Of a stretch of 40,207 nucleotides of DNA, positions 33,350 to 40,207 are shown piece by piece. The stretch is from Neolewinella aurantiaca (GTDB lineage Bacteria > Bacteroidota > Bacteroidia > Chitinophagales > Saprospiraceae), in assembly GCF_008014675.1 (NCBI RefSeq), contig NZ_VOXD01000005.1, forward strand, positions 137,721-177,927, read 5' to 3'. The notes beneath the pieces were generated by a model. The model was not told where the DNA came from and did not search any database. It was given only the letters and a program-made list of their open reading frames with translations. The first letter of the stretch is position 1, and each line of letters begins with the position of its first letter. The position numbers and the translations under genes are program-made.

Positions 33350-33367
33350 TGCGCGACCGCAGGTGCA
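33350..33367 (-). repeat. Dispersed 18-bp repeat, copy 13
   Basis: TGCACCTGCGGTCGCGCA, in the divergent gap between xylB and the second propeller gene. Confidence 0.6.
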
Positions 33368-33406
33368 GGGGAAGGTTACAGGGCAGTATCAATCCAGCTC
33401 AAGCTC

Positions 33407-33683
33407 AACTCGCCAGTCGAATGCTTTTTAGCACAACCTCCCTTAAACCAATTTGGCCCGGACGTCAAAGCATCAGATCCTGGGTAAATACGCTTCGGAA
33501 GGTGCGAAAAAGTTCGCCTGTCGAGTTGGACGGTTCCCTTGCCAAGAAATCAATTGACCGAACTCGACAGGCGATTTTTTTTTCGCGTTCATGCTGAGTA
33601 GTTAATTTCAGGACTAAGTATTTCCTCTCCCCAACTAAATATTACTTTGAACCTGGAGCAAAAAAGAATTCGACTGGCGAGTT
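33407..33683. repeat. Two related inverted repeats, one nested in the other
   Basis: Outer pair: AACTCGCCAGTCGAAT at 33407-33422 and its perfect inverse at 33668-33683, each followed (outward-in) by CTTTTT. Inner pair: TCGCCTGTCGAGTT (33514-33527) and AACTCGACAGGCGA (33561-33574), a perfect 14-bp stem followed by nine T, extendable by GCGAAAAA/TTTTTCGC. The inner stem alone has the form of a plus-strand intrinsic terminator with a 33-nt loop. The two pairs share the pattern AACTCG-CAG-CGA then T-run. Confidence 0.75.
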
Positions 33684-33745
33684 CTAAATCTCCAGGTAGA
33701 TTTAGCTGTAGTAGTTTAACTTTAGCCTTTCAACCACCCTCCCCC

Positions 33746-36700
33746 ATGCACCAAAGATTCCTCCTCCTCCTCGCCGGGCTATTGCTCTCTCCTTTCATCT
33801 GCGCCCAAACCAGTGACCTGAACACCGAGTTGGCTCCGGTGAAGGCCCGCCACATCGGTCCTTTTCGAGGCGGCCGGGCCAACACCGCTAACGGTGTGAT
33901 TGGTGATCCGCTGACCTACTACATGGGCAATACCGGCGGTGGTGTCTGGAAAACAGAGGATGCCGGCCAGTACTGGACCAACATCTCCGACGGCTTCTTC
34001 GGGACGGGAACCATCGGAGCCATAGCCGTTGCGCCAACCGATCCGAACATCGTCTATGTCGGCACCGGAGAGCACGCCGTCCGGGGCGTTATGACGAGCA
34101 GTGGTGACGGTTTCTACAAATCAACCGATGCCGGCAGGACCTGGAATAAAATCGGGCTCGAGAACAGTCGTCACATTTCCCGTATCCGCGTCCACCCCAC
34201 CGATCCCAACACCCTTTGGGTAGGAGTACAAGGTGCGCTTTACGGCCCATCTGAAGAGCGCGGCGTTTATAAATCGACCGACGGCGGAACAACTTGGAAA
34301 CGCACTCTTTTCACCGACAACCTTAGCGGCTGCGTCGAAATTGACCTCGACCAGAACAACCCACTGATTATGTACGCGGCCATGAACACCTACGGCCGTA
34401 AGCCCTGGAAAGTTATCAGCGGCGGGGCCGGCAGCGGACTCTATAAAAGCACCGACGGCGGAGAAAGCTGGGAAAAAGCACAGACCGGACTGCCAAAAGA
34501 ACTGGGAAAAATCGGGCTCTCCGTATGCCAGAGTAACCCCGACAAAGTTTACGCCGTAGTGGAAAGCGACTCCGAACAGCAGCTCGGTGGTCTCTTCGTA
34601 ACCACCGACGGCGCGAAGAACTGGTCGCGCGTCAGCGATGATCACCGCCTCACCCAGCGGGCCTGGTACTACACCGAAGTTTTCGCCGACCCCGCCAACG
34701 AAGACATGGTTTACGTGATGAGTGCCCCCATGCTCCGCTCTAAAGACGGCGGCAAAAACTGGGAAGTGATGTCTGGCCCTCATGGCGATTACCACGACCT
34801 GTGGATCAACCCCGCCAACCCCAAAAATATGGTATTGGCGGACGATGGCGGAGCCGGCATCACTTTCAACCGGGGAGAAAGCTGGAGCCGGCAAGACAAT
34901 ATGCCTACCGTCCAGTTCTACCGCGTCAGCGTAGACAACAACTTCCCTTACCGCCTCTATGGGGGACAGCAGGACAACTCCTCCGTGAGGATCGACAGCC
35001 GCAACCTCAACGGCAGCAGCATCGGCCCTGAAGCAATGACCGCATCGGCCGGTGGCGAAAGTGCTTTCCTCGCTTTCGACCCCGACGACCCCAGGCTCGT
35101 AATGGGCGGCAGCTACCTTGGCACCATCGATCTGCTCGACACCGAAACGGGAGCATCCGTCAACGTAATGGCCGCCCCGATCCAGTACCTCGCTCTCGAT
35201 GCGAAGGACATGAAGTACCGCTACAACTGGAACGCGCCGATCATCCGCAGCCAGCACGACAAAAACGTCTGGTACCACGCGGCGCAAAAGATGCTCCGAA
35301 CCAGCGACCTAGGTATAACCTGGGAGGAAGCCTCGCCGGACCTTACCCGCAACGAAGTTGAAAAACAAGGCAAAGGAGGCGGGCCCTACACCAACGAATC
35401 CGTTGGCGCGGAGAGCTACGGCACCATCAGCTACGTCATCGAATCGCCGCACGAAGCCGGCGTAATCTGGACGGGCAGCGACGACGGACTAGTTCACCTC
35501 ACCCGTGACAATGGTGAATCCTGGAAGAACGTTACCCCTGCCGGACTCAAAGAATGCCTCATCAACGCCATCGAGGTTTCTCCGCACGATGCCGGTACAG
35601 CTTATATCGCTACTACCCGCTATAAATTCGATGATCATCAGCCAGGCCTCTACGTTACTAAAGACTACGGCAAGACGTGGAAGAACATCAGCGCCGGCAT
35701 CCCCGACGGAGCGTTCACCCGCGTGGTCCGGGAAGACGATAAAGTAAAAGGACTACTCTTCGCCGGTACCGAAACCGGGCTTTACGCTTCCTGGAACGGC
35801 GGAGCGAAGTGGGAGCCTCTCCAGCTCAACCTCCCGGTAACCCCCATCACTGACCTTGCAGTTAAGCACGACGATCTGATCGTTGCCACCGCAGGCCGGG
35901 GCTTCTGGATTGTGGATGACCTGGGCTTACTGCGCCAGTGGAAAAACGAACCCTACGGCCTGCATGTCTACCAGCCCGAGCCGGTAGTATTGACCAGCAG
36001 CCGCAGCGAGCTCGACGGTAATTCAGGCGATGGTGTCAGTTCTACCCGCGGTGTAAACCCGGCAAGTGGCATGGTACTTTACTACCACCTTCCCGAGGGC
36101 GAAGATGATTCCGAGCTTACCCTGGAAATCACCAACGCAGAAGGCAAGGTCGTTCGTACCCTCAGTTCTAAGCCTTCCGGTTTCACTCCCTGGGCCGGTG
36201 GTCCGGGAAATGCCCCTACCCTATCCGCCAGCCCCGGCCTCAATCGCTTTGTCTGGGATCTGCGCACCGAAGGACGTAAGGGGGTGGAGCAGGTTTACAT
36301 CGAAGGTGGCTACCGCGGCCACAAGGTATCCCCCGGCACCTATATGCTTACCTTCAGAAAGGGAGACGAAACCGTCGGCGTTAAAGGCGTACTCGAGCCT
36401 AACCCGCTCTACAATGTAAGCCCCGAAGCCTACCGGGAAACCGACACTTACCTTAGCGAACTGACCGCTACCCTCAACGATATGCACGATATGGTAAATC
36501 AATTGCATGATGCACACCAGCAAATAAGCAACATTCTGGAGGAGCAGTCTTCCCTGGATGAAAAAGGCAGCGTACGCCAGCAGGGAGAAGCATTAATCGC
36601 AAAGCTGTCCGCCTGGGATGACATTATGGTTCAGCGAAAGTCCAAGGCTTACGATGATGTAGAAAACTACGTCAATGGCTTTACGGCAGATTACCTCTTC

Positions 36701-36877
36701 CTGCTCAATCAGAGCGAAAGCGGATTGCCCCGTATCACCAACGCTTCGCGGGCGCGACGGACAGAACTCGATGCCGCCTGGGCCAGGTACAAGGCTGAGG
36801 GCATGGCGCTTAAAGACGAAATTCAAAATTACAATAAAGCACTCTGGGCTGCGGGAGTTGGAGCAGTGCGGTACTAA
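33746..36877 (+). CDS. Secreted BNR/Asp-box propeller protein, second paralogue
   Basis: 1043 residues from ATG 33746-33748; the longer frame upstream is repeat sequence. The signal peptide ends at ICAQ (about 20). About eleven Asp boxes are visible ([72 protein letters not shown] and others). HGDYHDLWI matches the equivalent position of the 7120-10233 paralogue. Fn3-like and helical C-terminal parts follow the propellers. The product should be exported; hydrolase activity is often claimed for this family but not shown. The leader carries nested inverted repeats with terminator form, so attenuation is possible. Confidence 0.88.
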   Translation: MHQRFLLLLAGLLLSPFICAQTSDLNTELAPVKARHIGPFRGGRANTANGVIGDPLTYYMGNTGGGVWKTEDAGQYWTNISDGFFGTGTIGAIAVAPTDPNIVYVGTGEHAVRGVMTSSGDGFYKSTDAGRTWNKIGLENSRHISRIRVHPTDPNTLWVGVQGALYGPSEERGVYKSTDGGTTWKRTLFTDNLSGCVEIDLDQNNPLIMYAAMNTYGRKPWKVISGGAGSGLYKSTDGGESWEKAQTGLPKELGKIGLSVCQSNPDKVYAVVESDSEQQLGGLFVTTDGAKNWSRVSDDHRLTQRAWYYTEVFADPANEDMVYVMSAPMLRSKDGGKNWEVMSGPHGDYHDLWINPANPKNMVLADDGGAGITFNRGESWSRQDNMPTVQFYRVSVDNNFPYRLYGGQQDNSSVRIDSRNLNGSSIGPEAMTASAGGESAFLAFDPDDPRLVMGGSYLGTIDLLDTETGASVNVMAAPIQYLALDAKDMKYRYNWNAPIIRSQHDKNVWYHAAQKMLRTSDLGITWEEASPDLTRNEVEKQGKGGGPYTNESVGAESYGTISYVIESPHEAGVIWTGSDDGLVHLTRDNGESWKNVTPAGLKECLINAIEVSPHDAGTAYIATTRYKFDDHQPGLYVTKDYGKTWKNISAGIPDGAFTRVVREDDKVKGLLFAGTETGLYASWNGGAKWEPLQLNLPVTPITDLAVKHDDLIVATAGRGFWIVDDLGLLRQWKNEPYGLHVYQPEPVVLTSSRSELDGNSGDGVSSTRGVNPASGMVLYYHLPEGEDDSELTLEITNAEGKVVRTLSSKPSGFTPWAGGPGNAPTLSASPGLNRFVWDLRTEGRKGVEQVYIEGGYRGHKVSPGTYMLTFRKGDETVGVKGVLEPNPLYNVSPEAYRETDTYLSELTATLNDMHDMVNQLHDAHQQISNILEEQSSLDEKGSVRQQGEALIAKLSAWDDIMVQRKSKAYDDVENYVNGFTADYLFLLNQSESGLPRITNASRARRTELDAAWARYKAEGMALKDEIQNYNKALWAAGVGAVRY

Positions 36878-36895
36878 TGCTTTGGCGTACAAAAA

Positions 36896-36922
36896 GCCCC
36901 AGTTCACAGGGTGAACCGGGGC
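36896..36922 (-). terminator. Terminator of the CMD-family gene
   Basis: On the minus strand GCCCC-GGTTCAC... pairs with GTGAAC-T-GGGGC and runs directly into TTTTT (36891-36895). It lies 32 bp past that gene's stop. The same stem lacks a U-run on the plus strand, so it serves mainly the minus-strand gene, though it also separates it from the converging propeller gene. Confidence 0.8.
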
Positions 36923-36953
36923 CGGGCAAATGTTATGAGACTTAATTCTTTGC

Positions 36954-37496
36954 TTACGCTACCGCCAACTCCGGAGCAGCGGGGAAATCGACAGCGACCT
37001 TAGTGATACCGTGCAGGTAATTGGTTACCGTAATAGTACCAATGGCGAGTACGGCATCGACGATGTTTTCGCGGGTATAACCAGCGGCCAGAAGTGCTTC
37101 GATAGATTCTGATGATGGTTTGCCACGCTGAGCGGCTGTTTCGCTGGCGAAAGTAGCCAGAGCATCAAGCTTACTGTCGAATGAAGCGTAACCCTCACGG
37201 AGTTCAAGGGTTTGCTCTTCCGTAAAACCTGCGCCTTTGGCGATAGCCGTGTGGGCGGCCAGGCAGTAGTTACAGCTGTTTACTTCAGATACAGCGAGAT
37301 CGATCACCTCCTTCTCTTTTGCAGAGAGGCTTGTTTTGCCGTTGGCAAAACCAAGGAAATTGCCCAGAGCATTTTCTGAATGCGCGAATGTAGCGTAGAG
37401 ATTAGGCACGAAACCGAGGCCTTTTTCCAGCTGATCGAAGATGGTCTGGTTGCCGGCAGATACTTCGGTACGGGTGGGGATATTGAAGGTAGACAT
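36954..37496 (-). CDS. Carboxymuconolactone decarboxylase / AhpD-like protein
   Basis: 180-residue helical protein of the CMD/alkylhydroperoxidase AhpD superfamily. The redox motif is Cys75-x-x-Cys78-x-x-x-His82 (SCNYCLAAHT), which in AhpD carries peroxidase or disulphide activity. The conserved helix NENALGNFLGFANG precedes it, and the C-terminal half (about 100-165) is the usual four-helix bundle. Cytoplasmic. It is preceded on the same strand at 171 bp by an AraC regulator gene, which may control it; this is inference from position only. A canonical terminator follows. Confidence 0.92.
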   Translation of the reverse strand: MSTFNIPTRTEVSAGNQTIFDQLEKGLGFVPNLYATFAHSENALGNFLGFANGKTSLSAKEKEVIDLAVSEVNSCNYCLAAHTAIAKGAGFTEEQTLELREGYASFDSKLDALATFASETAAQRGKPSSESIEALLAAGYTRENIVDAVLAIGTITVTNYLHGITKVAVDFPAAPELAVA

Positions 37497-37667
37497 TGTA
37501 TAAAATTTATTGGTTATTGTTTACGAGGCAGAAGCTTGAAATAATTGCTTTTCCCTTTTGACAATACAAAGATGCGGGCGTCTACAGGCCCGCCTCCTAC
37601 CAATTCCCCCCGCCCCGGTACCAATTACTCCCTTCCTCAAATGAGGAGCGGTATAAACTTACTGATT

Positions 37668-38498
37668 TCAGCTACGCAAAGCGGTAGGCGACTCACCAGT
37701 GACTCGCTTAAACAAGCGGCTGAAGTGGCCGCTTTCCATAAACCCGAGTTCGTCGGCGATCTCAGCAACTGATTTATCGGTGTACAGAAGAAGTCTTCGG
37801 CCTTCCAGCACGATGCGCTCATGAATGAACTGAAGGGGTGTTTTACCGCCCAGCTTTCGGAATACGTTACTCAGCGTTTTCGGCGATTTGAACAGCATCG
37901 CTGCGTAATCCGCTACCTGATGTTTTTCCCGGAAGTTTTTTTCTACCAAAAGACTGAACTGACGGGAGAGATCGTACTCCGGCGTCGGGGTGGCTTCCGG
38001 CAGAAGTTGCTTCTTAGCGGCACGGGTGACGATCACAATCAGTCGCTTCAGGAGCATCCGCAGCATTTCGCCCTGCAGGTTATCGGTATCGCGGAACTCG
38101 TCGATAAACACAGGTAACAATAAAGAAAGCTTACGAACTACGCTTTCCTCCGGCGTAAGAATCATCGGGTTGGGGAAGCCGTAGAAAATAAACCCGACGC
38201 AACTGACCTCCTGGTCGTGATCGACGATGCAGTAAAAATCCCGATTGAACCCCCAGGCGACAATGTCTTCCGGCCGGTCAAAACGAAAGGTGTGCGCCAC
38301 GATCAGTAAAGCAAGGCCGTTTTCCGGCAGATCATAACCTATTTCATCGACATAAATCCGCTGCGCTGCGCCCCGGTTCCAGGCGATGGTAAGTTGATAA
38401 TTGGCTTTCTCCCCAAAAGCAGAGCGTTTCAAATTCGGGTCGTCGGCCCACAACTCGAGGTTTCCGCCCGTTTTAGATTCTTTGTACTGAAGGTGCAT
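37668..38498 (-). CDS. AraC family transcriptional regulator
   Basis: About 276 residues if it starts at ATG 38496-38498 (MHLQYKESKTGG). The frame opens at 38543, so 15 more residues are possible. The N-terminal half is an unrecognised sensing domain. The C-terminal AraC DNA-binding domain has two helix-turn-helices: HQVADYAAMLFKSPKTLSNVFR and DKSVAEIADELGFMESGHFSRLFKRVTG, ending PTALRS. A ligand is not predictable. It lies upstream of the CMD/AhpD-like gene on the same strand. Confidence 0.9.
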   Translation of the reverse strand: MHLQYKESKTGGNLELWADDPNLKRSAFGEKANYQLTIAWNRGAAQRIYVDEIGYDLPENGLALLIVAHTFRFDRPEDIVAWGFNRDFYCIVDHDQEVSCVGFIFYGFPNPMILTPEESVVRKLSLLLPVFIDEFRDTDNLQGEMLRMLLKRLIVIVTRAAKKQLLPEATPTPEYDLSRQFSLLVEKNFREKHQVADYAAMLFKSPKTLSNVFRKLGGKTPLQFIHERIVLEGRRLLLYTDKSVAEIADELGFMESGHFSRLFKRVTGESPTALRS

Positions 38499-38615
38499 GT
38501 GTAGAGTAAATAGCTTTTCCTGATGCAGGAAATAATACAACACAATGCTCCCGGCTTGGTTGGCACTTCCGCTCAGGCATTGTGTCGGGTTCTTCCGTTG
38601 CCGGGGACAAGTTGA

Positions 38616-39581
38616 TTATTTCCGGACAACCCGGTAGCTGAGCAGAAGGTCCTGCTCGGGAGAGACAATTCCCAGCACCATGTTTTTCACCGATGCTGCC
38701 GGCAATTCAACCGATACCCGGTCTGCAGTTTTGCTGACACTGCAGGGGATTTGCATACGGGTGGTATAGTTGACGCAGTAAAGTGTTTCGGGGGCAGAAT
38801 CTACCGCGAAAGCGATTGTCAGGGGTTCTTTCTTCGGTGTTTCGAGCAGATAGTCTGCGTGACTGAGGTCATACAGGCCATGAGTAAAAAAGCCGCTCCC
38901 AATGGCTGCCCGCCGGAGGTATACTTCCTCACTGACGGGTTCTTCGAGCAGCTGCCACTTGCTATCCTGCGGAAAATGGTTGTACCCCAGGCTCCCCGGA
39001 GGAGTCATAAAATAAGACGGTCTGAAATTCCGGACAAACTTCATTTTATCGTTTACAGCCCCGGCTCCCCAGGTGCAATCCAATAACTGCCATTCCCCGT
39101 CGATTTTAACCGCGTTCCAGGCGTGCCCGATTCCCATCGACCCCGGCACCATCACGTCGCCACGGGCGTAGCCCGTTACCATTTCGCACTCCAGCCCGGC
39201 AAGGTTCGCCACCCGCTGGTAAAGGCGGGAATACCCCTCACAAACTCCCTTGCGGCGCTTTAAGGTGTTCAGCACCCGTTGCTCGTAAATTTCCTTGACT
39301 TCAGCGGGCGTATAAGACTTTGGTTTACTGTTTTTCCGGCCCATAACCTGACCGTACAAATTGGTATCGTAGGCTACGTTTTGCGTCATCCAGTAATAGA
39401 TTGCAGCAGCAATGTCCTGTTCAGTCGAGAACGTACTGGTTATTTTATCGGCAAGGTCTTCGGGCGTTGATGCCTTGATTTCAGCTACTGCAGCAAAACG
39501 GTTCCAGTCAATAGTCTGGGCGCTGACGCTGGTGCAAAGAAAGAGTAAAAGGCCAAGAAAGGCCAACGTGGTTGATTTCAT
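38616..39581 (-). CDS. Secreted transglutaminase-like (papain-fold) protein
   Basis: 321 residues from ATG 39579-39581. The signal peptide MKSTTLAFLGLLLFLCTSVSAQ would be cut at SAQ. The transglutaminase core has the triad Cys114 (KGVCEGYSRLY), His153 (GIGHAWNAVKIDG) and Asp168 (QLLDCTWGAG), with the aromatic IYYWMTQNVAYD helix before it. Such bacterial domains act as proteases, crosslinkers or amidases in the envelope; which applies here is unknown. A beta domain of about 120 residues forms the C-terminus. The gene stands alone, followed by the AraC gene on the same strand. Confidence 0.85.
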   Translation of the reverse strand: MKSTTLAFLGLLLFLCTSVSAQTIDWNRFAAVAEIKASTPEDLADKITSTFSTEQDIAAAIYYWMTQNVAYDTNLYGQVMGRKNSKPKSYTPAEVKEIYEQRVLNTLKRRKGVCEGYSRLYQRVANLAGLECEMVTGYARGDVMVPGSMGIGHAWNAVKIDGEWQLLDCTWGAGAVNDKMKFVRNFRPSYFMTPPGSLGYNHFPQDSKWQLLEEPVSEEVYLRRAAIGSGFFTHGLYDLSHADYLLETPKKEPLTIAFAVDSAPETLYCVNYTTRMQIPCSVSKTADRVSVELPAASVKNMVLGIVSPEQDLLLSYRVVRK

Positions 39582-39767
39582 CTTCAGGGGGTGTTTATCG
39601 GCACAAGTTACGAATGTCCCGTCAAACACGGAGCAGGGTCCTAACTGCCTTACGACAACTGAAGTTGCCGCCTGCAGCGAGCAAGTCCCCTTGGGACTCT
39701 ATATCATAAAATTTATGAGTTTGCGGTTGCCTTGAAATCTTGAGTACGAAGTACGGCGGCAACCAAG

Positions 39768-40207
39768 TCCCTTATCGCTTTCCCCTTATCTGGTTTCGGA
39801 GAAGCCGCCGGCTGAAGCCAGGGCTGCTGTAACCAATCAAACCCAATGGATTTTCAACAGCGGTAGCCAAATCGCTTATCGCATATCCCTTATCGCTTTC
39901 CACTTATCTGGTTTCGGAGAAGCCGCCGGCTGAAGCCGGGGCTACTGTAACCAATCAAACCCAATGGATTTTCAACAGCGGTAGCCAAATCGCTTATCAC
40001 ATATCCCTTATCGCTTTTCCCTTATCTGGTTTCGGAGAAGCCGCCGGCTGAAGCCGGGGCTACTGTAACCAATCAAACCCAATGGATTTTCAACAGCGGT
40101 AGCCAAATCGCTTATCACATATCCCTTATCGCTTTTCCCTTATCTGGTTTCGGAGAAGCCGCCGGCTGAAGCCGGGGCTACTGTAACCAATCAAACCCAA
40201 TGGATTT
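39768..40207 (+). repeat. 118-bp tandem repeat, running past the window end
   Basis: At least 3.7 copies with an exact 118-bp period: the marker TGGTTTCGGA recurs at 39791, 39909, 40027 and 40145. Copies differ at a few bases. Each contains CCGGCTGAAGCCGG (CCGGCT-GA-AGCCGG), the hairpin also found at 30162-30175, plus CGCTTATCGC and TGTAACCAATCAAACCC. No reading frame is meaningful. Between 39582 and 39767 I see nothing but a GAGTACGAAGTAC palindrome at 39742-39754. Confidence 0.92.

Larger units (their letters stand above)
33235..33745. other. Divergent intergenic region with nested inverted repeats
   Basis: No gene is supported. It holds an 18-bp repeat (33350-33367) and two nested inverted repeats. 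A hairpin CTAAATCT-CCAGGT-AGATTTAG lies at 33684-33705, just before the propeller gene start. TAACTTTA at 33717-33724 could be a weak -7 element. Confidence 0.5.

Noticed and set aside
34121..35287. Open frame of 388 residues antisense to the second propeller gene
   Set aside because: Val/Gly/Ala-rich shadow of Asp-box repeats, without a start context or family match. A similar shadow at 8431-9363 is rejected for the same reason.

Overview
The window reads as a chromosomal segment of a Bacteroidota bacterium, most likely a Saprospiria/Lewinella-like marine organism. This rests on a type IX secretion C-terminal tail, an exosortase K / MSEP-CTERM pair, a CarbopepD_reg_2 protein, BlaI with M56 sensors in the Bacteroidota arrangement, promoters of the TTG-N19/20-TAnnTTTG type and an almost complete lack of Shine-Dalgarno sequences. 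The genus is inference. There are no rRNA genes, no tRNA that I could recognise, no CRISPR array and no prophage.

Layout. 1-392: hairpin-rich non-coding repeats. 393-4574: a BlaI repressor followed by two tandem M56 (BlaR1-like) membrane metallopeptidases, with a double palindromic operator over the promoter. 4699-6934: three small envelope/hypothetical genes. 7120-10233: a large secreted BNR/Asp-box (VPS10-like) propeller protein; a paralogue lies at 33746-36877. 10319-11690: an IS200/IS605-like REP-associated tyrosine transposase (RAYT) embedded in twin-hairpin repeats, including an array with a strict 61-bp period. 11735-13285: an Fe-S (6-4) photolyase. 13313-16656: exosortase K and its single MSEP-CTERM/VIT substrate. 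17261-20804: an unknown protein, then a T9SS-sorted protein with eight GDGF repeats downstream of a non-catalytic FGE/SUMF-fold protein. 21100-24958: an SDR epimerase, convergent with a lipoprotein pair (di-heme cytochrome peroxidase-like plus catalase-like). 25698-28723: a GNAT enzyme, sucC and a YceI protein. 28746-33234: a duplicated-domain lipoprotein, YitT, a small lipoprotein and xylulokinase. 36954-39581: a CMD/AhpD-like protein, an AraC regulator and a secreted transglutaminase-like protein. 39768-end: 118-bp tandem repeats.

The most unusual content is small repetitive DNA. (i) A 91-bp MITE-like element with about 20-bp terminal inverted repeats occurs three times in 10 kb, each time with an 8-bp target duplication. 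One copy lies inside the GNAT gene, where 91+8=99 bp adds exactly 33 codons and keeps the frame open. (ii) An 18-bp sequence, consensus TGCACCTGCGGCCGCGCC, occurs about 13 times on both strands, in genes (in several reading frames) and between genes, like an uptake-type or other genome-wide DNA signal. (iii) RAYT-linked twin hairpins occur at three loci. (iv) Two related inverted repeats are nested in the leader of the second propeller gene. I found no complete new multi-gene system beyond these. The exosortase K/MSEP pair and the BlaI/double-M56 operon are the best-defined protein-level systems.
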